DNA from: Streptomyces luomodiensis
GTDB lineage: Bacteria > Actinomycetota > Actinomycetes > Streptomycetales > Streptomycetaceae
Assembly: GCF_031679605.1 (NCBI RefSeq)
Contig: NZ_CP117522.1
Location: forward strand, 4,278,001-4,342,000
Length of the DNA stretch: 64,000 nucleotides
Direction of reading: 5' to 3'
Shown one piece after another: positions 7,825 to 16,061 of the stretch (position 1 is the first letter of the stretch; each line of letters starts with the position of its first letter). The notes beneath the pieces were generated by a model, which saw only the letters and a list, made by a program, of their open reading frames with translations, did not search any database and was not told where the DNA came from. The position numbers were made by a program, and so were the translations under genes.

Positions 7825-8607
7825 TCAGGCGACCAGCTCGCCGAAGGACTCCTCCTGGTCACGGCCGAAGCTGAGGGTCTCGTCCTCGCGCAGCCGGCGC
7901 AGCGAGCGCCAGATGCTGCTTTTGACCGTTCCGACACTGATGTTGAGTATGTCGGCGATTTCCGGGTCTGTCCGGCCCTCGTAGTAGCGCAGCACCAGCA
8001 TCGTGCGCTGGAGCTCGGGCAGCCGGGCCAGGGCCTGCCACAACACGGCGCGCAGCTCGGTGCCGCGCATCGCGTCCTGGTCGCCCACCGTCTCCGGCAG
8101 CTCCTCCGTCGGGTACTCGTTGAGCTTGCGCCGACGCCACGCGCTGATGTGCAGATTGGTCATGGTGCGGCGCAGATAGCCGCCGACCGCCGCCTTGTCG
8201 CTGATCCGGTCCCAGGCCCGGTAGGTCGAGAACAGCGCGCTCTGGAGCAGGTCCTCGGCCTCGAAGCGGTCCCCGGTCAGGTGGTAGGCGGTTGCGTACA
8301 GGGAGGCGCGGCGCTCCTGGACATAGGCGGTGAACTCCGCCTCCGACGCGGTACGCCGCTCCCCCTCTGCCTCCCCGTACGAGCTCCCCCCGGGTCCCCC
8401 CGGTCCCCCGTTGTCCCCCCCGAGGCCGTGACCGGCCTCCTTGTCCCCCGTGATCGCGTCAATGGCCACCATGTAAGGAGGCCGCTGACGCCCGGCGCCG
8501 CGAGCGCACCCCCGCCCGCTCACGGCACCGGACTTCTCGTTGCCCCGACCGGCGTCGTGGAGGCGCGTGCGAACTGCGCTGGTGTGAGTGAAGTGCAGTG
8601 TGCTCAT
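7825..8607 (-). CDS. sigQ: RNA polymerase ECF-type sigma factor SigQ
   Basis: Sigma-70 family member, 260 aa from the ATG at 8607. Region 2 is about residues 95-155 (ATAYHLTGDRFEAEDLLQSAL) and region 4 about residues 195-245 (YEGRTDPEIADILNISVGTVKSS, a helix-turn-helix for -35 recognition). Residues 1-80 are a low-complexity, Gly/Pro-rich extension; an internal ATG at 8472 would give 215 aa that still contains both regions, so the start is uncertain. Divergent from afsQ1 with an AfsQ1-type box between them, the arrangement known for sigQ in S. coelicolor, where sigQ is an AfsQ1 target affecting antibiotic production. Confidence 0.85.
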   Translation of the reverse strand: MSTLHFTHTSAVRTRLHDAGRGNEKSGAVSGRGCARGAGRQRPPYMVAIDAITGDKEAGHGLGGDNGGPGGPGGSSYGEAEGERRTASEAEFTAYVQERRASLYATAYHLTGDRFEAEDLLQSALFSTYRAWDRISDKAAVGGYLRRTMTNLHISAWRRRKLNEYPTEELPETVGDQDAMRGTELRAVLWQALARLPELQRTMLVLRYYEGRTDPEIADILNISVGTVKSSIWRSLRRLREDETLSFGRDQEESFGELVA

Positions 8608-8727
8608 GGTCGCGCCCCCGTCGGTGGAGCCTTGATCGGTTCGCTGCTTGCCGCCCCGGGCCGGTGGTGTTCCGCCCGGTGCACAGAAGACTTTGCCGGG
8701 CCAGTTTCATGGGGGTGTCTGCCGACT

Positions 8728-8743
8728 GTCACAGCCTCGTCAC
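8728..8743. promoter_or_regulatory. AfsQ1 box in the sigQ-afsQ1 intergenic region
   Basis: GTCAC, six bases, GTCAC: an exact GTnAC-n6-GTnAC repeat, the published form of the AfsQ1 operator. It sits about 120 bp upstream of the long sigQ start and about 70 bp upstream of afsQ1, suiting activation of sigQ and possible autoregulation. Confidence 0.75.
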
Positions 8744-8809
8744 AGGGGATCGCGCCGATGAACCCCCGACGGTCGAACTACAGGCCCCTTGTAGGCCAGA
8801 ATGACCAAC

Positions 8810-9487
8810 GTGCCTTTCCTGTTGCTGATCGAGGACGACGACGCCATCCGCACGGCCCTCGAACTCTCGCTGTCCCGCCAGGGCCACCGTGTGGCGACCG
8901 CGGCGACGGGCGAGGACGGCCTGAAGCTGCTGCGTGAGCAGCGGCCGGACCTGATCGTGCTGGATGTGATGCTGCCCGGGATCGACGGCTTCGAGGTGTG
9001 CCGCCGGATCCGCCGTACCGACCAGCTGCCGATCATCCTGCTGACCGCGCGCAGCGATGACATCGACGTCGTGGTCGGCCTGGAATCGGGTGCCGACGAC
9101 TATGTGGTCAAACCCGTGCAGGGCCGGGTGCTGGACGCCCGCATCCGCGCGGTGCTGCGGCGCGGCGAGCGGGAGGCCACCGACTCCGCGGTCTTCGGCA
9201 ACCTGCTGATCGACCGTGCCGCCATGACGGTCACCAAGAACGGCGAGGATCTTCAGCTCACCCCCACCGAACTGCGGCTTCTGCTGGAGCTCAGCCGCCG
9301 GCCGGGGCAGGCGCTGTCGCGGCAGCAGCTGCTGCGGCTGGTGTGGGAGCACGACTACCTCGGGGACTCCCGGCTGGTCGACGCCTGCGTACAGCGGCTG
9401 CGCGCGAAGGTGGAGGACGTGCCGTCGTCGCCGACGTTGATCCGTACGGTGCGCGGGGTGGGGTACCGGCTGGACGCGCCACAATGA
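8810..9487 (+). CDS. afsQ1: Two-component response regulator AfsQ1
   Basis: 225 aa OmpR/PhoB-type regulator: receiver domain (residues 1-118) with acidic pocket E8-D9-D10, phosphoacceptor D52 in LIVLDVMLPG, and K102-type lysine in VVKPVQG; winged-helix domain from about 130 to the end. Start chosen at GTG 8810, giving MPFLLLIEDDD as in known AfsQ1, rather than the ATG 9 nt earlier. A -10 CAGAAT (8797-8802) ends 7 nt before this GTG, so the message is probably leaderless. Followed by its kinase gene afsQ2. The pair responds to nitrogen-related conditions in S. coelicolor. Confidence 0.92.
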   Translation: MPFLLLIEDDDAIRTALELSLSRQGHRVATAATGEDGLKLLREQRPDLIVLDVMLPGIDGFEVCRRIRRTDQLPIILLTARSDDIDVVVGLESGADDYVVKPVQGRVLDARIRAVLRRGEREATDSAVFGNLLIDRAAMTVTKNGEDLQLTPTELRLLLELSRRPGQALSRQQLLRLVWEHDYLGDSRLVDACVQRLRAKVEDVPSSPTLIRTVRGVGYRLDAPQ

Positions 9488-9590
9488 GCCACGCACGTGC
9501 GGCCACCCACCCGCACCCGACCACGATGCCCACACCCCCAGCGAGCGCGCTGGGCGCATACGGGGGCGGAGAAGTACGGAGTTGAGCGCA

Positions 9591-11174
9591 GTGAGCGACG
9601 AGCCCGGTCGGGCCCGGGGCTGGGCCGCGGGGCTCTTGCGGTGGTTCAGCCTCAGGCTGCGGCTGATGCTGGTCTTCGGTCTGGTGGCCCTGACCGCCGC
9701 CGTGTCCGCGTCGGCCATCGCGTACTGGCTGAACCGTGACGCGGTGCTGACCCGCACCCAGGACGCGACGCTGGACGAGTTCCGCAAAGCGCTGAAGGAC
9801 GACACCGACCCGCTGCCCTCCCGCCCCACCTGTACCGAATTGCGGGACGCCGCGTTGCGTATGGCGGACAACACCCAGAAGTACGAGGTGCTGCTGATCA
9901 GCCGGACCGCGGACGGCAAGAGCTGTTCCGCGGCCTCGGACAAGGATCTGTTCACGCTCGACGTGGTGCCCGCGTCGCTGCGGCACGCGGTGGACCAGAA
10001 GCGTTCGGTGGACCAGGGGAACACCTCCCCGTACCACCTGTACTGGCAGCGGATCACGCTGGACGGCACCCCGTACCTGGTCGGCGGGGCCACGGTGAAC
10101 GGCGGCGGGCCGACCGGCTACCTGCTCAAGTCCCTGGACACCGAGCGCCAGGATCTGAACTCCCTGGCCTGGTCGCTGGGGATCGCCACCGCGCTCGCGC
10201 TGATCGGCGCCGCGCTGCTGGCCCAGGCCGCGGCGGCCACGGTGCTGCGGCCGGTGCAGCGGCTCGGGGAGGCGGCGCACCGGCTGGGCGAGGGACATCT
10301 CGACACCCGGTTGCAGGTCTCGGGCTCCGATGAGCTGGCCAATCTCTCCCACACCTTCAACCGGGCCGCGGAGCGGCTGCAGAAGCGGGTGGCGGAGCTG
10401 TCCGCGCGGGAGGCGTCCAGCCGGCGCTTCGTCGCGGACATGTCCCATGAGCTGCGCACCCCGCTCACCGCGATCACGGCCGTCACGGAGGTACTGGAGG
10501 AGGAGGCCGATTCACTCGACCCGATGATCGCTCCGGCCGTGCAGCTGGTGGTCAGCGAGACCCGGCGGCTGAACGACCTGGTGGAGAACCTGATGGAGGT
10601 GACCCGCTTCGACGCGGGCACGGCCCGGCTGGTGCTCGACGATGTGGACGTCGCCGACCAGGTGACGGCGTGCATCGACGCCCGTGCCTGGCTGGACGCG
10701 GTGGAGCTGGACGCGGCGCGCGGGATCGTGGCCCGGCTGGATCCCCGACGGCTGGATGTGATCCTGGCGAATCTGATCGGGAACGCGCTCAAGCACGGCG
10801 GTTCGCCGGTGCGGGTCTCGGTGCGCACGGAGGACGACGAGCTGTTGATCAAGGTCCGGGACCACGGTCCGGGCATCCCCGAGGATGTGCTGCCGCACGT
10901 CTTCGACCGCTTCTACAAGGCGAGCGCGTCCCGGCCGCGCTCGGAGGGCAGCGGGCTCGGGCTGTCGATCGCGATGGAGAACGCGCATATCCACGGCGGC
11001 GACATCAGCGCCGCGAACTCCGCGGAGGGCGGGGCCGTCTTCACGCTGCGGCTGCCGATGGACGCCTCCCGGATCGTCGCCGACGGGGCCGGGGACGAGC
11101 CCGACGGCGACGGCGACAGCGGCGCCAAGGGCGACGGCACGGCCAAGGGCCGGGGCGAGGAGGGCGGGTCATGA
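9591..11174 (+). CDS. afsQ2: Sensor histidine kinase AfsQ2
   Basis: 527 aa membrane kinase. First membrane helix about residues 16-40, an extracytoplasmic sensor of about 130 residues, second helix about 190-210, HAMP linker, then the dimerisation box with phosphorylated histidine in ADMSHELRTP (H286) and an ATPase domain with N box (LIGNALKHGG), G1 (DHGPGIP) and G2 (GSGLGLSI). Start GTG 9591 has GGAG upstream; the TTG 9 nt earlier is less good. The last 30 residues are acidic and low-complexity. Overlaps the downstream lipoprotein gene by 4 nt. Confidence 0.92.
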   Translation: MSDEPGRARGWAAGLLRWFSLRLRLMLVFGLVALTAAVSASAIAYWLNRDAVLTRTQDATLDEFRKALKDDTDPLPSRPTCTELRDAALRMADNTQKYEVLLISRTADGKSCSAASDKDLFTLDVVPASLRHAVDQKRSVDQGNTSPYHLYWQRITLDGTPYLVGGATVNGGGPTGYLLKSLDTERQDLNSLAWSLGIATALALIGAALLAQAAAATVLRPVQRLGEAAHRLGEGHLDTRLQVSGSDELANLSHTFNRAAERLQKRVAELSAREASSRRFVADMSHELRTPLTAITAVTEVLEEEADSLDPMIAPAVQLVVSETRRLNDLVENLMEVTRFDAGTARLVLDDVDVADQVTACIDARAWLDAVELDAARGIVARLDPRRLDVILANLIGNALKHGGSPVRVSVRTEDDELLIKVRDHGPGIPEDVLPHVFDRFYKASASRPRSEGSGLGLSIAMENAHIHGGDISAANSAEGGAVFTLRLPMDASRIVADGAGDEPDGDGDSGAKGDGTAKGRGEEGGS

Positions 11175-11785
11175 GCGGGCGGTGGAGCCGGTCGGCCGCT
11201 CTGCTGCTGACCGGCGCGGTCGCGCTGCTGGCGGCCGGATGCGGGATACGCGGCACCTCGGTGCCGGTGGACGCCGGGCCCGCGCCCTCGCGGGCGTCCT
11301 GCCGGACGCCCGAGTCGGAGCGGACCGCCGAGGGGGCGGGCCACGTCTCCGTACGGATCTATCTGCTGTGCTCCTCACGGATCCTGTCGGTGAGCCGGAC
11401 CGCCCGGCTGGGCGACGAGAAGGCTTCGCCGAAGCCGGTGCAGGTCGCCACCGCGCTGCTGGAGCAGCTGCGGCTGCCGCCGACGGCGGCGGAGTCCGCG
11501 GCCGGGTTCTCCACCGCGGTGGAGGACTGGGTGGAGATCTCCGGTGCGGCCGAGGACGACCCGGACCGCGCGCTGCGGCTGAACCGGCCGCCGGAGGAGA
11601 TCCAGTCGCTCGCACTCGCCCAGATCGTCTGTACCTTCGCGGACACCACGGTGGCCGACGAGGACGGCAAGGTGGTGCTCGGCGGACCGGACAGCCAGCG
11701 GGACCCGCTCAAGGCGTACCAGTGCACCGAGGAGATGCGCCGCAATCCCGGCACCGCGGTCAACTCCGGGGTCCTGGTGTCCTGA
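11171..11785 (+). CDS. Lipoprotein associated with AfsQ1/Q2
   Basis: 204 aa. Lipoprotein signal with lipobox LAAGC (Cys24), then a secreted domain with four further cysteines that has no recognised catalytic motif. It starts within the afsQ2 stop (ATGA), so expression is coupled to the kinase. The same gene order (afsQ1, afsQ2, lipoprotein) occurs in S. coelicolor. A role modulating the AfsQ2 sensor is plausible but only inferred from position. Confidence 0.85.
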   Translation: MSGRWSRSAALLLTGAVALLAAGCGIRGTSVPVDAGPAPSRASCRTPESERTAEGAGHVSVRIYLLCSSRILSVSRTARLGDEKASPKPVQVATALLEQLRLPPTAAESAAGFSTAVEDWVEISGAAEDDPDRALRLNRPPEEIQSLALAQIVCTFADTTVADEDGKVVLGGPDSQRDPLKAYQCTEEMRRNPGTAVNSGVLVS

Positions 11786-11892
11786 TCCGTCACCGGTCGG
11801 CACCGTCCCGTCCCGAGTCGGCGACCAGTCGGTAACAAGGTGCTGACCAGCGGGGCGCAGGCGGAACCACGACCCCCGCACCCGGCGTCCTG

Positions 11893-12474
11893 ATGGTCGT
11901 GCAGGGTCCTTCCGGCCGCAGGGCCGCCTTCCGCTACCGCGTCGCGGGCTTCGTCCTCCTCGTCGCACACCTGGCGTTCGTCTGCTGGCTGACCCTGCGA
12001 CCGGTGAACGTCCCCTGGGTGTCCGCCGTGACCCTCGAACCGCTGGCCACCATCCGCGCCGATCTGGCGCTCAGCCCGTGGGAGGCCGTCCGCTCCATCG
12101 GGGGCGGGCTGCTGCTGCTCGCGCCGCTGGGGGTGCTGCTGCCGCTGGCGGGGGGCCGGGTGGAGGCGTATCCACTGGCCTCGTTGATCCGTACGGCCTT
12201 CACCGGGGCGATGGTGTCCCTGGGGGTGGCGCTGCTGCGCAGCGAGGTGACCGGGCAGATCATGAACGTGGACGCGGTGCTGCTGAACACCGTCGGGGTC
12301 GCGCTCGCGCATCTGCTGGTGGTCCCCGCCGTCCGGGTGCGGCTCCGCCGCCGGGCCGACCGGTGCCGGGCCGGTGCCGTCCTGCGGGACGACGACGTCC
12401 AGGCCGCGACCCCGACGATTCCCAGGGTCGGGATCGCACCGTGGAGCGACGTCTCCTCCAGCACGCGGACATAG
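11893..12474 (+). CDS. VanZ-like membrane protein
   Basis: 193 aa, four or five hydrophobic helices (about residues 16-35, 63-87, 96-115, 125-145). The pattern of LTLRPV after helix 1, NVDAVLLNTVG before the last helix and the intervening Gly/Leu-rich helix fits the VanZ family, which is linked to envelope-drug tolerance in some bacteria but has no known reaction. The C-terminal 45 residues are polar. ATG start at 11893; no strong ribosome-binding site seen. Confidence 0.7.
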   Translation: MVVQGPSGRRAAFRYRVAGFVLLVAHLAFVCWLTLRPVNVPWVSAVTLEPLATIRADLALSPWEAVRSIGGGLLLLAPLGVLLPLAGGRVEAYPLASLIRTAFTGAMVSLGVALLRSEVTGQIMNVDAVLLNTVGVALAHLLVVPAVRVRLRRRADRCRAGAVLRDDDVQAATPTIPRVGIAPWSDVSSSTRT

Positions 12475-12537
12475 CGTTGAGGACATCGGGAACCTGCTCT
12501 TCCCGAGCACACCCCACGACGAGGAGGAGTTCCCATC

Positions 12538-12741
12538 ATGGCCGCACCGCTGGTCCGCCCCCGCCACGACAAGAAGATCGCCGGTGTCTGCGCCGGTCTC
12601 GCCCGGCGCTTCGGGACCACCTCCACGACGATGCGGGTGCTCTTCGTGGTCTCGTGTCTGCTGCCGGGGCCGCAGTTCCTGCTCTACCTCGCCCTGTGGG
12701 TGCTGCTTCCGGCGGAGGAGGGCTACCGCGAGGCGTGGTGA
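12538..12741 (+). CDS. Small PspC-domain membrane protein
   Basis: 67 aa, nearly all PspC domain: the KKIAGVCAGLARRFG segment (residues 13-27) then one hydrophobic helix (residues about 34-58) ending LWVLLPAEEG. PspC proteins are envelope-stress components or anti-sigma-like adaptors. Excellent ribosome-binding site (GAGGAGG) 8 nt upstream. Ends before a strong hairpin terminator. Confidence 0.85.
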   Translation: MAAPLVRPRHDKKIAGVCAGLARRFGTTSTTMRVLFVVSCLLPGPQFLLYLALWVLLPAEEGYREAW

Positions 12742-12804
12742 CCCGGCGCGGGCGGCTGCTCGTCGACGGTCGTCCGGGGCGGCGGAACGTCCCGGCGTAC
12801 GGAA

Positions 12805-12843
12805 CGGCCGGGCCCACATCCCTTGAGGGTGTGGGCCCGGCCG
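12805..12843. terminator. Bidirectional terminator after the PspC gene
   Basis: Perfect 14-bp inverted repeat (12805-12818 with 12830-12843), 11-nt loop, between the converging PspC gene and the small secreted protein gene. Confidence 0.88.
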
Positions 12844-12860
12844 GGTGTCCGAGCGGAGGC

Positions 12861-13115
12861 TCAGCCCAGCTTGAGGAGGTTGCTGGTCGGCAGACCGCTG
12901 AGCCCGCTCAGCAGGCTCTGAGTAGGCCGGCTCTGGGCGGCGGGGGCCGCGGGCTTGGCGGCGGGCTTGGCGGCGGGCTGCCCCGGGGCGACACTGCCCG
13001 CGGAGCCGCCGGGGACCGGCGCGCTGCCGGCCGCGGACGCGGCGCTGCCTCCGGCGATGACGGCGGCGGCACCGAGGGCAATGACACCGAGAGTCTTGAG
13101 GGTTCCCTGCTTCAT
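12861..13115 (-). CDS. Small secreted Ala/Pro-rich protein
   Basis: 84 aa. Signal peptide of about 29 residues (MKQGTLKTLGVIALGAAAV, cleavage near ASAAG), then an Ala/Pro/Gly linker with AAKPAAKPAA and a short Leu-rich tail LLSGLSGLPTSNLLKLG. No enzymatic motif. Start is the ATG at 13115, preceded by AAGGA; a longer frame lacks a signal peptide. Probably a small wall-associated or exported protein of unknown role. Confidence 0.75.
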   Translation of the reverse strand: MKQGTLKTLGVIALGAAAVIAGGSAASAAGSAPVPGGSAGSVAPGQPAAKPAAKPAAPAAQSRPTQSLLSGLSGLPTSNLLKLG

Positions 13116-13239
13116 CAGAAATCTGTCCTTGAGACGGGGGCTTGACCGATACGGAAACGTAGCCACGCGTTTCGGCTGCCCGCAAACACGGAAAACGTCC
13201 CCCGAGGTCCCGCCCATGTCGTTTTCCGAACTCGCTCGT

Positions 13240-14406
13240 TCAGCTTCCCTTGCGGGCGGAATCCCTGGTCACGGAGGATGCGGGGGCCACCTGGCGGAAC
13301 AGCCATTCGGACTTCAGCTCGGCATACCCGGGCTTGATCACGTCATTGATCATGGCGAGACGTTCGCCAAAAGGAATGAAGGCCGATTTCATGGCATTGA
13401 CCGTGAACCATTGCATGTCGTCCAGCGAGTAATGGAACGTTGATACAAGATGCTGGAATTCACCGCTCATGCTCGTCCCGCTCATCAGACGATTATCCGT
13501 ATTCACGGTGGCCCGGAAATGGAGTCGGCGGAGCAGTCCGATGGGGTGCTCGGCGTATGACGTGGCCGCGCCGGTCTGGAGGTTGGAGGTCGGGCACAGC
13601 TCCAGCGGAATGCGCTTGTCCCGGACGTACGAGGCCAGGCGGCCGAGGGTGAGGGAGCCGTCGTCCGCGACCTCGATGTCGTCGATGATGCGGACGCCGT
13701 GACCCAGCCGGTCGGCGCCGCACCACTGGAGCGCCTGCCAGATGGACGGCAGCCCGAACGCCTCGCCCGCGTGGATCGTGAAGTGGTTGTTCTCCCGCTT
13801 CAGGTACTCGAAGGCGTCCAGGTGGCGGGTGGGCGGGTAGCCGGCCTCGGCGCCCGCGATGTCGAAGCCGACCACGCCGAGGTCGCGGTAGCGGTTGGCG
13901 AGTTCGGCGATCTCCAGTGCGCGGGCCGCGTGGCGCATCGCGGTCAGCAGCGCGCCGACGCGGATGCGGTGGCCGTTCTCCCAGGCCCGCCGCTCACCCT
14001 CGCGGAAGCCCTCGTTGACCGCCTCGACGACCTCCTCCAGGGTCAGCCCGCCCTCGAGGTGCTGTTCGGGGGCGTAGCGGACCTCGGCGTAGACGACACC
14101 GTCCGCGGCGAGGTCCTCGGCGCATTCGGCGGCCACCCGGACGAGCGCGTCGCGGGTCTGCATCACGCCGACGGTGTGGGAGAACGTCTCCAGATAGCGC
14201 TCCAGCGACCCGGAGTCCGCCGCCTCGCGGAACCACCGGCCGAGCTTGTCGGGCTCCGTCTCCGGCAGCGCCTCGTACCCCGTCTCCCTCGCGAGGTCGA
14301 CGACGGTGCCGGGGCGCAGCCCGCCGTCGAGGTGGTCGTGCAGCAGCACCTTGGGGGCGCGGCGGATCTGTTCGGGGGTGGGCTCATGCGTGTGCTCGCT
14401 CGTCAT
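13240..14406 (-). CDS. add: Adenosine deaminase
   Basis: 388 aa zinc enzyme that deaminates (deoxy)adenosine to (deoxy)inosine. HDHLDGG (residues about 21-27) gives the first zinc histidines, [10 protein letters not shown] the third histidine and general acid, [11 protein letters not shown] and [16 protein letters not shown] the C-terminal zinc-ligand region. Start is ATG 14406, exactly 6 nt after a -10 TATGGT (14413-14418 on the minus strand), so the mRNA is probably leaderless. The CTACGCGCGTAG operator is just upstream. The 39-residue longer reading runs through this promoter and is rejected. Confidence 0.93.
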   Translation of the reverse strand: MTSEHTHEPTPEQIRRAPKVLLHDHLDGGLRPGTVVDLARETGYEALPETEPDKLGRWFREAADSGSLERYLETFSHTVGVMQTRDALVRVAAECAEDLAADGVVYAEVRYAPEQHLEGGLTLEEVVEAVNEGFREGERRAWENGHRIRVGALLTAMRHAARALEIAELANRYRDLGVVGFDIAGAEAGYPPTRHLDAFEYLKRENNHFTIHAGEAFGLPSIWQALQWCGADRLGHGVRIIDDIEVADDGSLTLGRLASYVRDKRIPLELCPTSNLQTGAATSYAEHPIGLLRRLHFRATVNTDNRLMSGTSMSGEFQHLVSTFHYSLDDMQWFTVNAMKSAFIPFGERLAMINDVIKPGYAELKSEWLFRQVAPASSVTRDSARKGS

Positions 14407-14422
14407 CTGCGCACCATAGCCC

Positions 14423-14434
14423 CTACGCGCGTAG
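14423..14434 (-). promoter_or_regulatory. Palindromic operator at the add promoter
   Basis: Perfect CTACGCGCGTAG, identical to the deoC site. On the minus strand it ends 4 nt before the -10 TATGGT of add, so it occupies the spacer region of the promoter. Confidence 0.8.
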
Positions 14435-14521
14435 AACGTGTGGGATGAGGTGGGGGATAGATACGCAACAGTGACCCGCACGGGTAGTGGAGTACACCGG
14501 TCCTTCTGCGATCGTTCTGCC

Positions 14522-15286
14522 ATGGCTCAGCAAGCGTTGCCCGACCGGGGCGCACGGCTGGGGCGGCCGATGGGCGCGGCCGCCGCGCGAAGGACCGTAC
14601 ACGGTGTGGTGCTGCTGCTCCCCGAAGGCGAACCCCACGGGACGAGACGGCCCTCCAGACTCTCGGTGGCCGCCGTGCTGCCGCTGGCCCGGCGGCTGGT
14701 CCGGGCGGGCCGGGACGAGGGGCTGACCGCCCATGTCGTCCGCTACCGGTGCCGGGGCTGGAACGGGGCCGCCGCCGATGCCGCGTCGGATGCCGCCTGG
14801 GCCGTGGAAGAGGTGGTGCGGCGCTACGGCGATGTGCCGGTCTGCCTCGCGGGCCACGGCATGGGCGGGCGCGCCGCCCTCCGCGCCGCCGGCCATCCGG
14901 CCGTCAGCTCGGTGGTGGCGCTGGCGCCGTGGCTTCCGGGACCGGATGAGGCACTCGCACCCGAGCCGGTGAAACAGCTGGTGGGGCGCCAGGTGCTGAT
15001 CGCGCACGGGACGAACGACGAACGGACCGACCCCGAGCTGTCCTACCGGCTGGCGGAGCGGGCGAAGAAGGCCAACCGCGATGTGTGCCGCTTCGAGGTG
15101 CACACCGACGGGCACGGGCTGCATCAGCACCGCTCCGAGGTGCAGGCGCTGGCCGTGGACTTCCTCCTCGGCTCCCTCTTCCACGCCGGCTACTCCCGCC
15201 CGGTCGCCGACGCGCTGGCGGCTCCGCCGCCGCTGGGCCTGCGGATGCCGCTGGCGGCGGGGTTCGGGGCGAATCTGCGGCACTGA
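14522..15286 (+). CDS. Alpha/beta-hydrolase-fold protein with degenerate nucleophile elbow
   Basis: 254 aa, dienelactone-hydrolase-like fold. The nucleophile elbow reads AGHGMGG, with Gly where the family has Ser (GHSMGG). Later [14 protein letters not shown] carries the acidic position and [10 protein letters not shown] the histidine position. With the serine missing, ordinary ester hydrolysis is unlikely. Start taken at ATG 14522; the frame is open from 14438 but lacks a better start. It is divergent from add; no shared function is evident. Confidence 0.72.
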   Translation: MAQQALPDRGARLGRPMGAAAARRTVHGVVLLLPEGEPHGTRRPSRLSVAAVLPLARRLVRAGRDEGLTAHVVRYRCRGWNGAAADAASDAAWAVEEVVRRYGDVPVCLAGHGMGGRAALRAAGHPAVSSVVALAPWLPGPDEALAPEPVKQLVGRQVLIAHGTNDERTDPELSYRLAERAKKANRDVCRFEVHTDGHGLHQHRSEVQALAVDFLLGSLFHAGYSRPVADALAAPPPLGLRMPLAAGFGANLRH

Positions 15287-16061
15287 GCGCGTTCGCGTCG
15301 CGGGCGCGCCCGGGTGGAGGCGCGCCCGGCGGGGGCGTGACCGGCGGGGCGTGACCGGCGGGCCTGCTCGCCGTTGCCGGGTGCGGCGCCGTCTCGCGCC
15401 TTCGGCGCCTTTGAGCATGGGTCGGGGGGTGCCGGGCCGGGGCCTCACCGCCGGGCGCCGGGCCGGTGGGGGCGGGCGCCGGTGGCGGCTTCCGTGACCG
15501 GGGGCCGAGGCCGATACCGGACAGCGGGGGGTGGGGTACCCCTCCGGAAGTCGATTGACCCATTAGTTGCGTCAGATCAAGCGTTTTGGGGAGGGGGTAC
15601 CGGGAGGGGGCGTCCCGGCTGCCCGCAGTCCGGCGGGGCCCCGGCCGCCGAGCGCGCGAGCCGCTACCGGCGCCCACACCGACGGGCCGGCGGACGGCGG
15701 CGGCGCCGCACCCCCGCCCCCCTGCCCCGCTGCTCAACTGCGCCGAAGGCGCGAGGGGGTACCGGCTGCCCGCAGTCCGGCGGGGCCCCGGCCGCCGAGC
15801 GCGGGAGCCGCCACCGGTGCCCACACCGACGGGCCCGACGGACGGCGGCGGCGCCGCACCCCCGCCCCCCCTGCCCCGCTGCTCAACTGCGCCGAAGGCG
15901 CGAGACGAAAGCCGCGCCCGTAAGACGGCCCCGGCCTCGTACGCCGCCGGCCCCAGCCCCCCTCGGTCGGCCCGGCCCGTACGGGCGAAGGGGCCGGCCC
16001 GCCGGACAGTGGCGGGACGGCCCCTTCGGGCTTCAGGAGGTCGGCTTCAGGGGGGGGCGGG
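15287..16061. other. Long gene-free GC-rich stretch
   Basis: 775 bp with no convincing gene: open frames on both strands are arginine/proline-rich artefacts of composition. It contains an approximately 141-bp sequence present twice (see repeat) and an AT-richer island at 15550-15585. An inverted partial copy of the repeat end lies near 15393-15417. Confidence 0.7.
15615..15904. repeat. Two tandem copies of a ~141-bp unit, period 147-148
   Basis: Copy 1 (15615-15755) and copy 2 (15763-15904) match almost base for base, each from CCGGCTGCCCGCAG to CGCCGAAGGCGCGAG, separated by GGGGGTA. Each unit ends in a CGCC/GGCG hairpin around GAAG. No coding sense is apparent. Confidence 0.85.
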
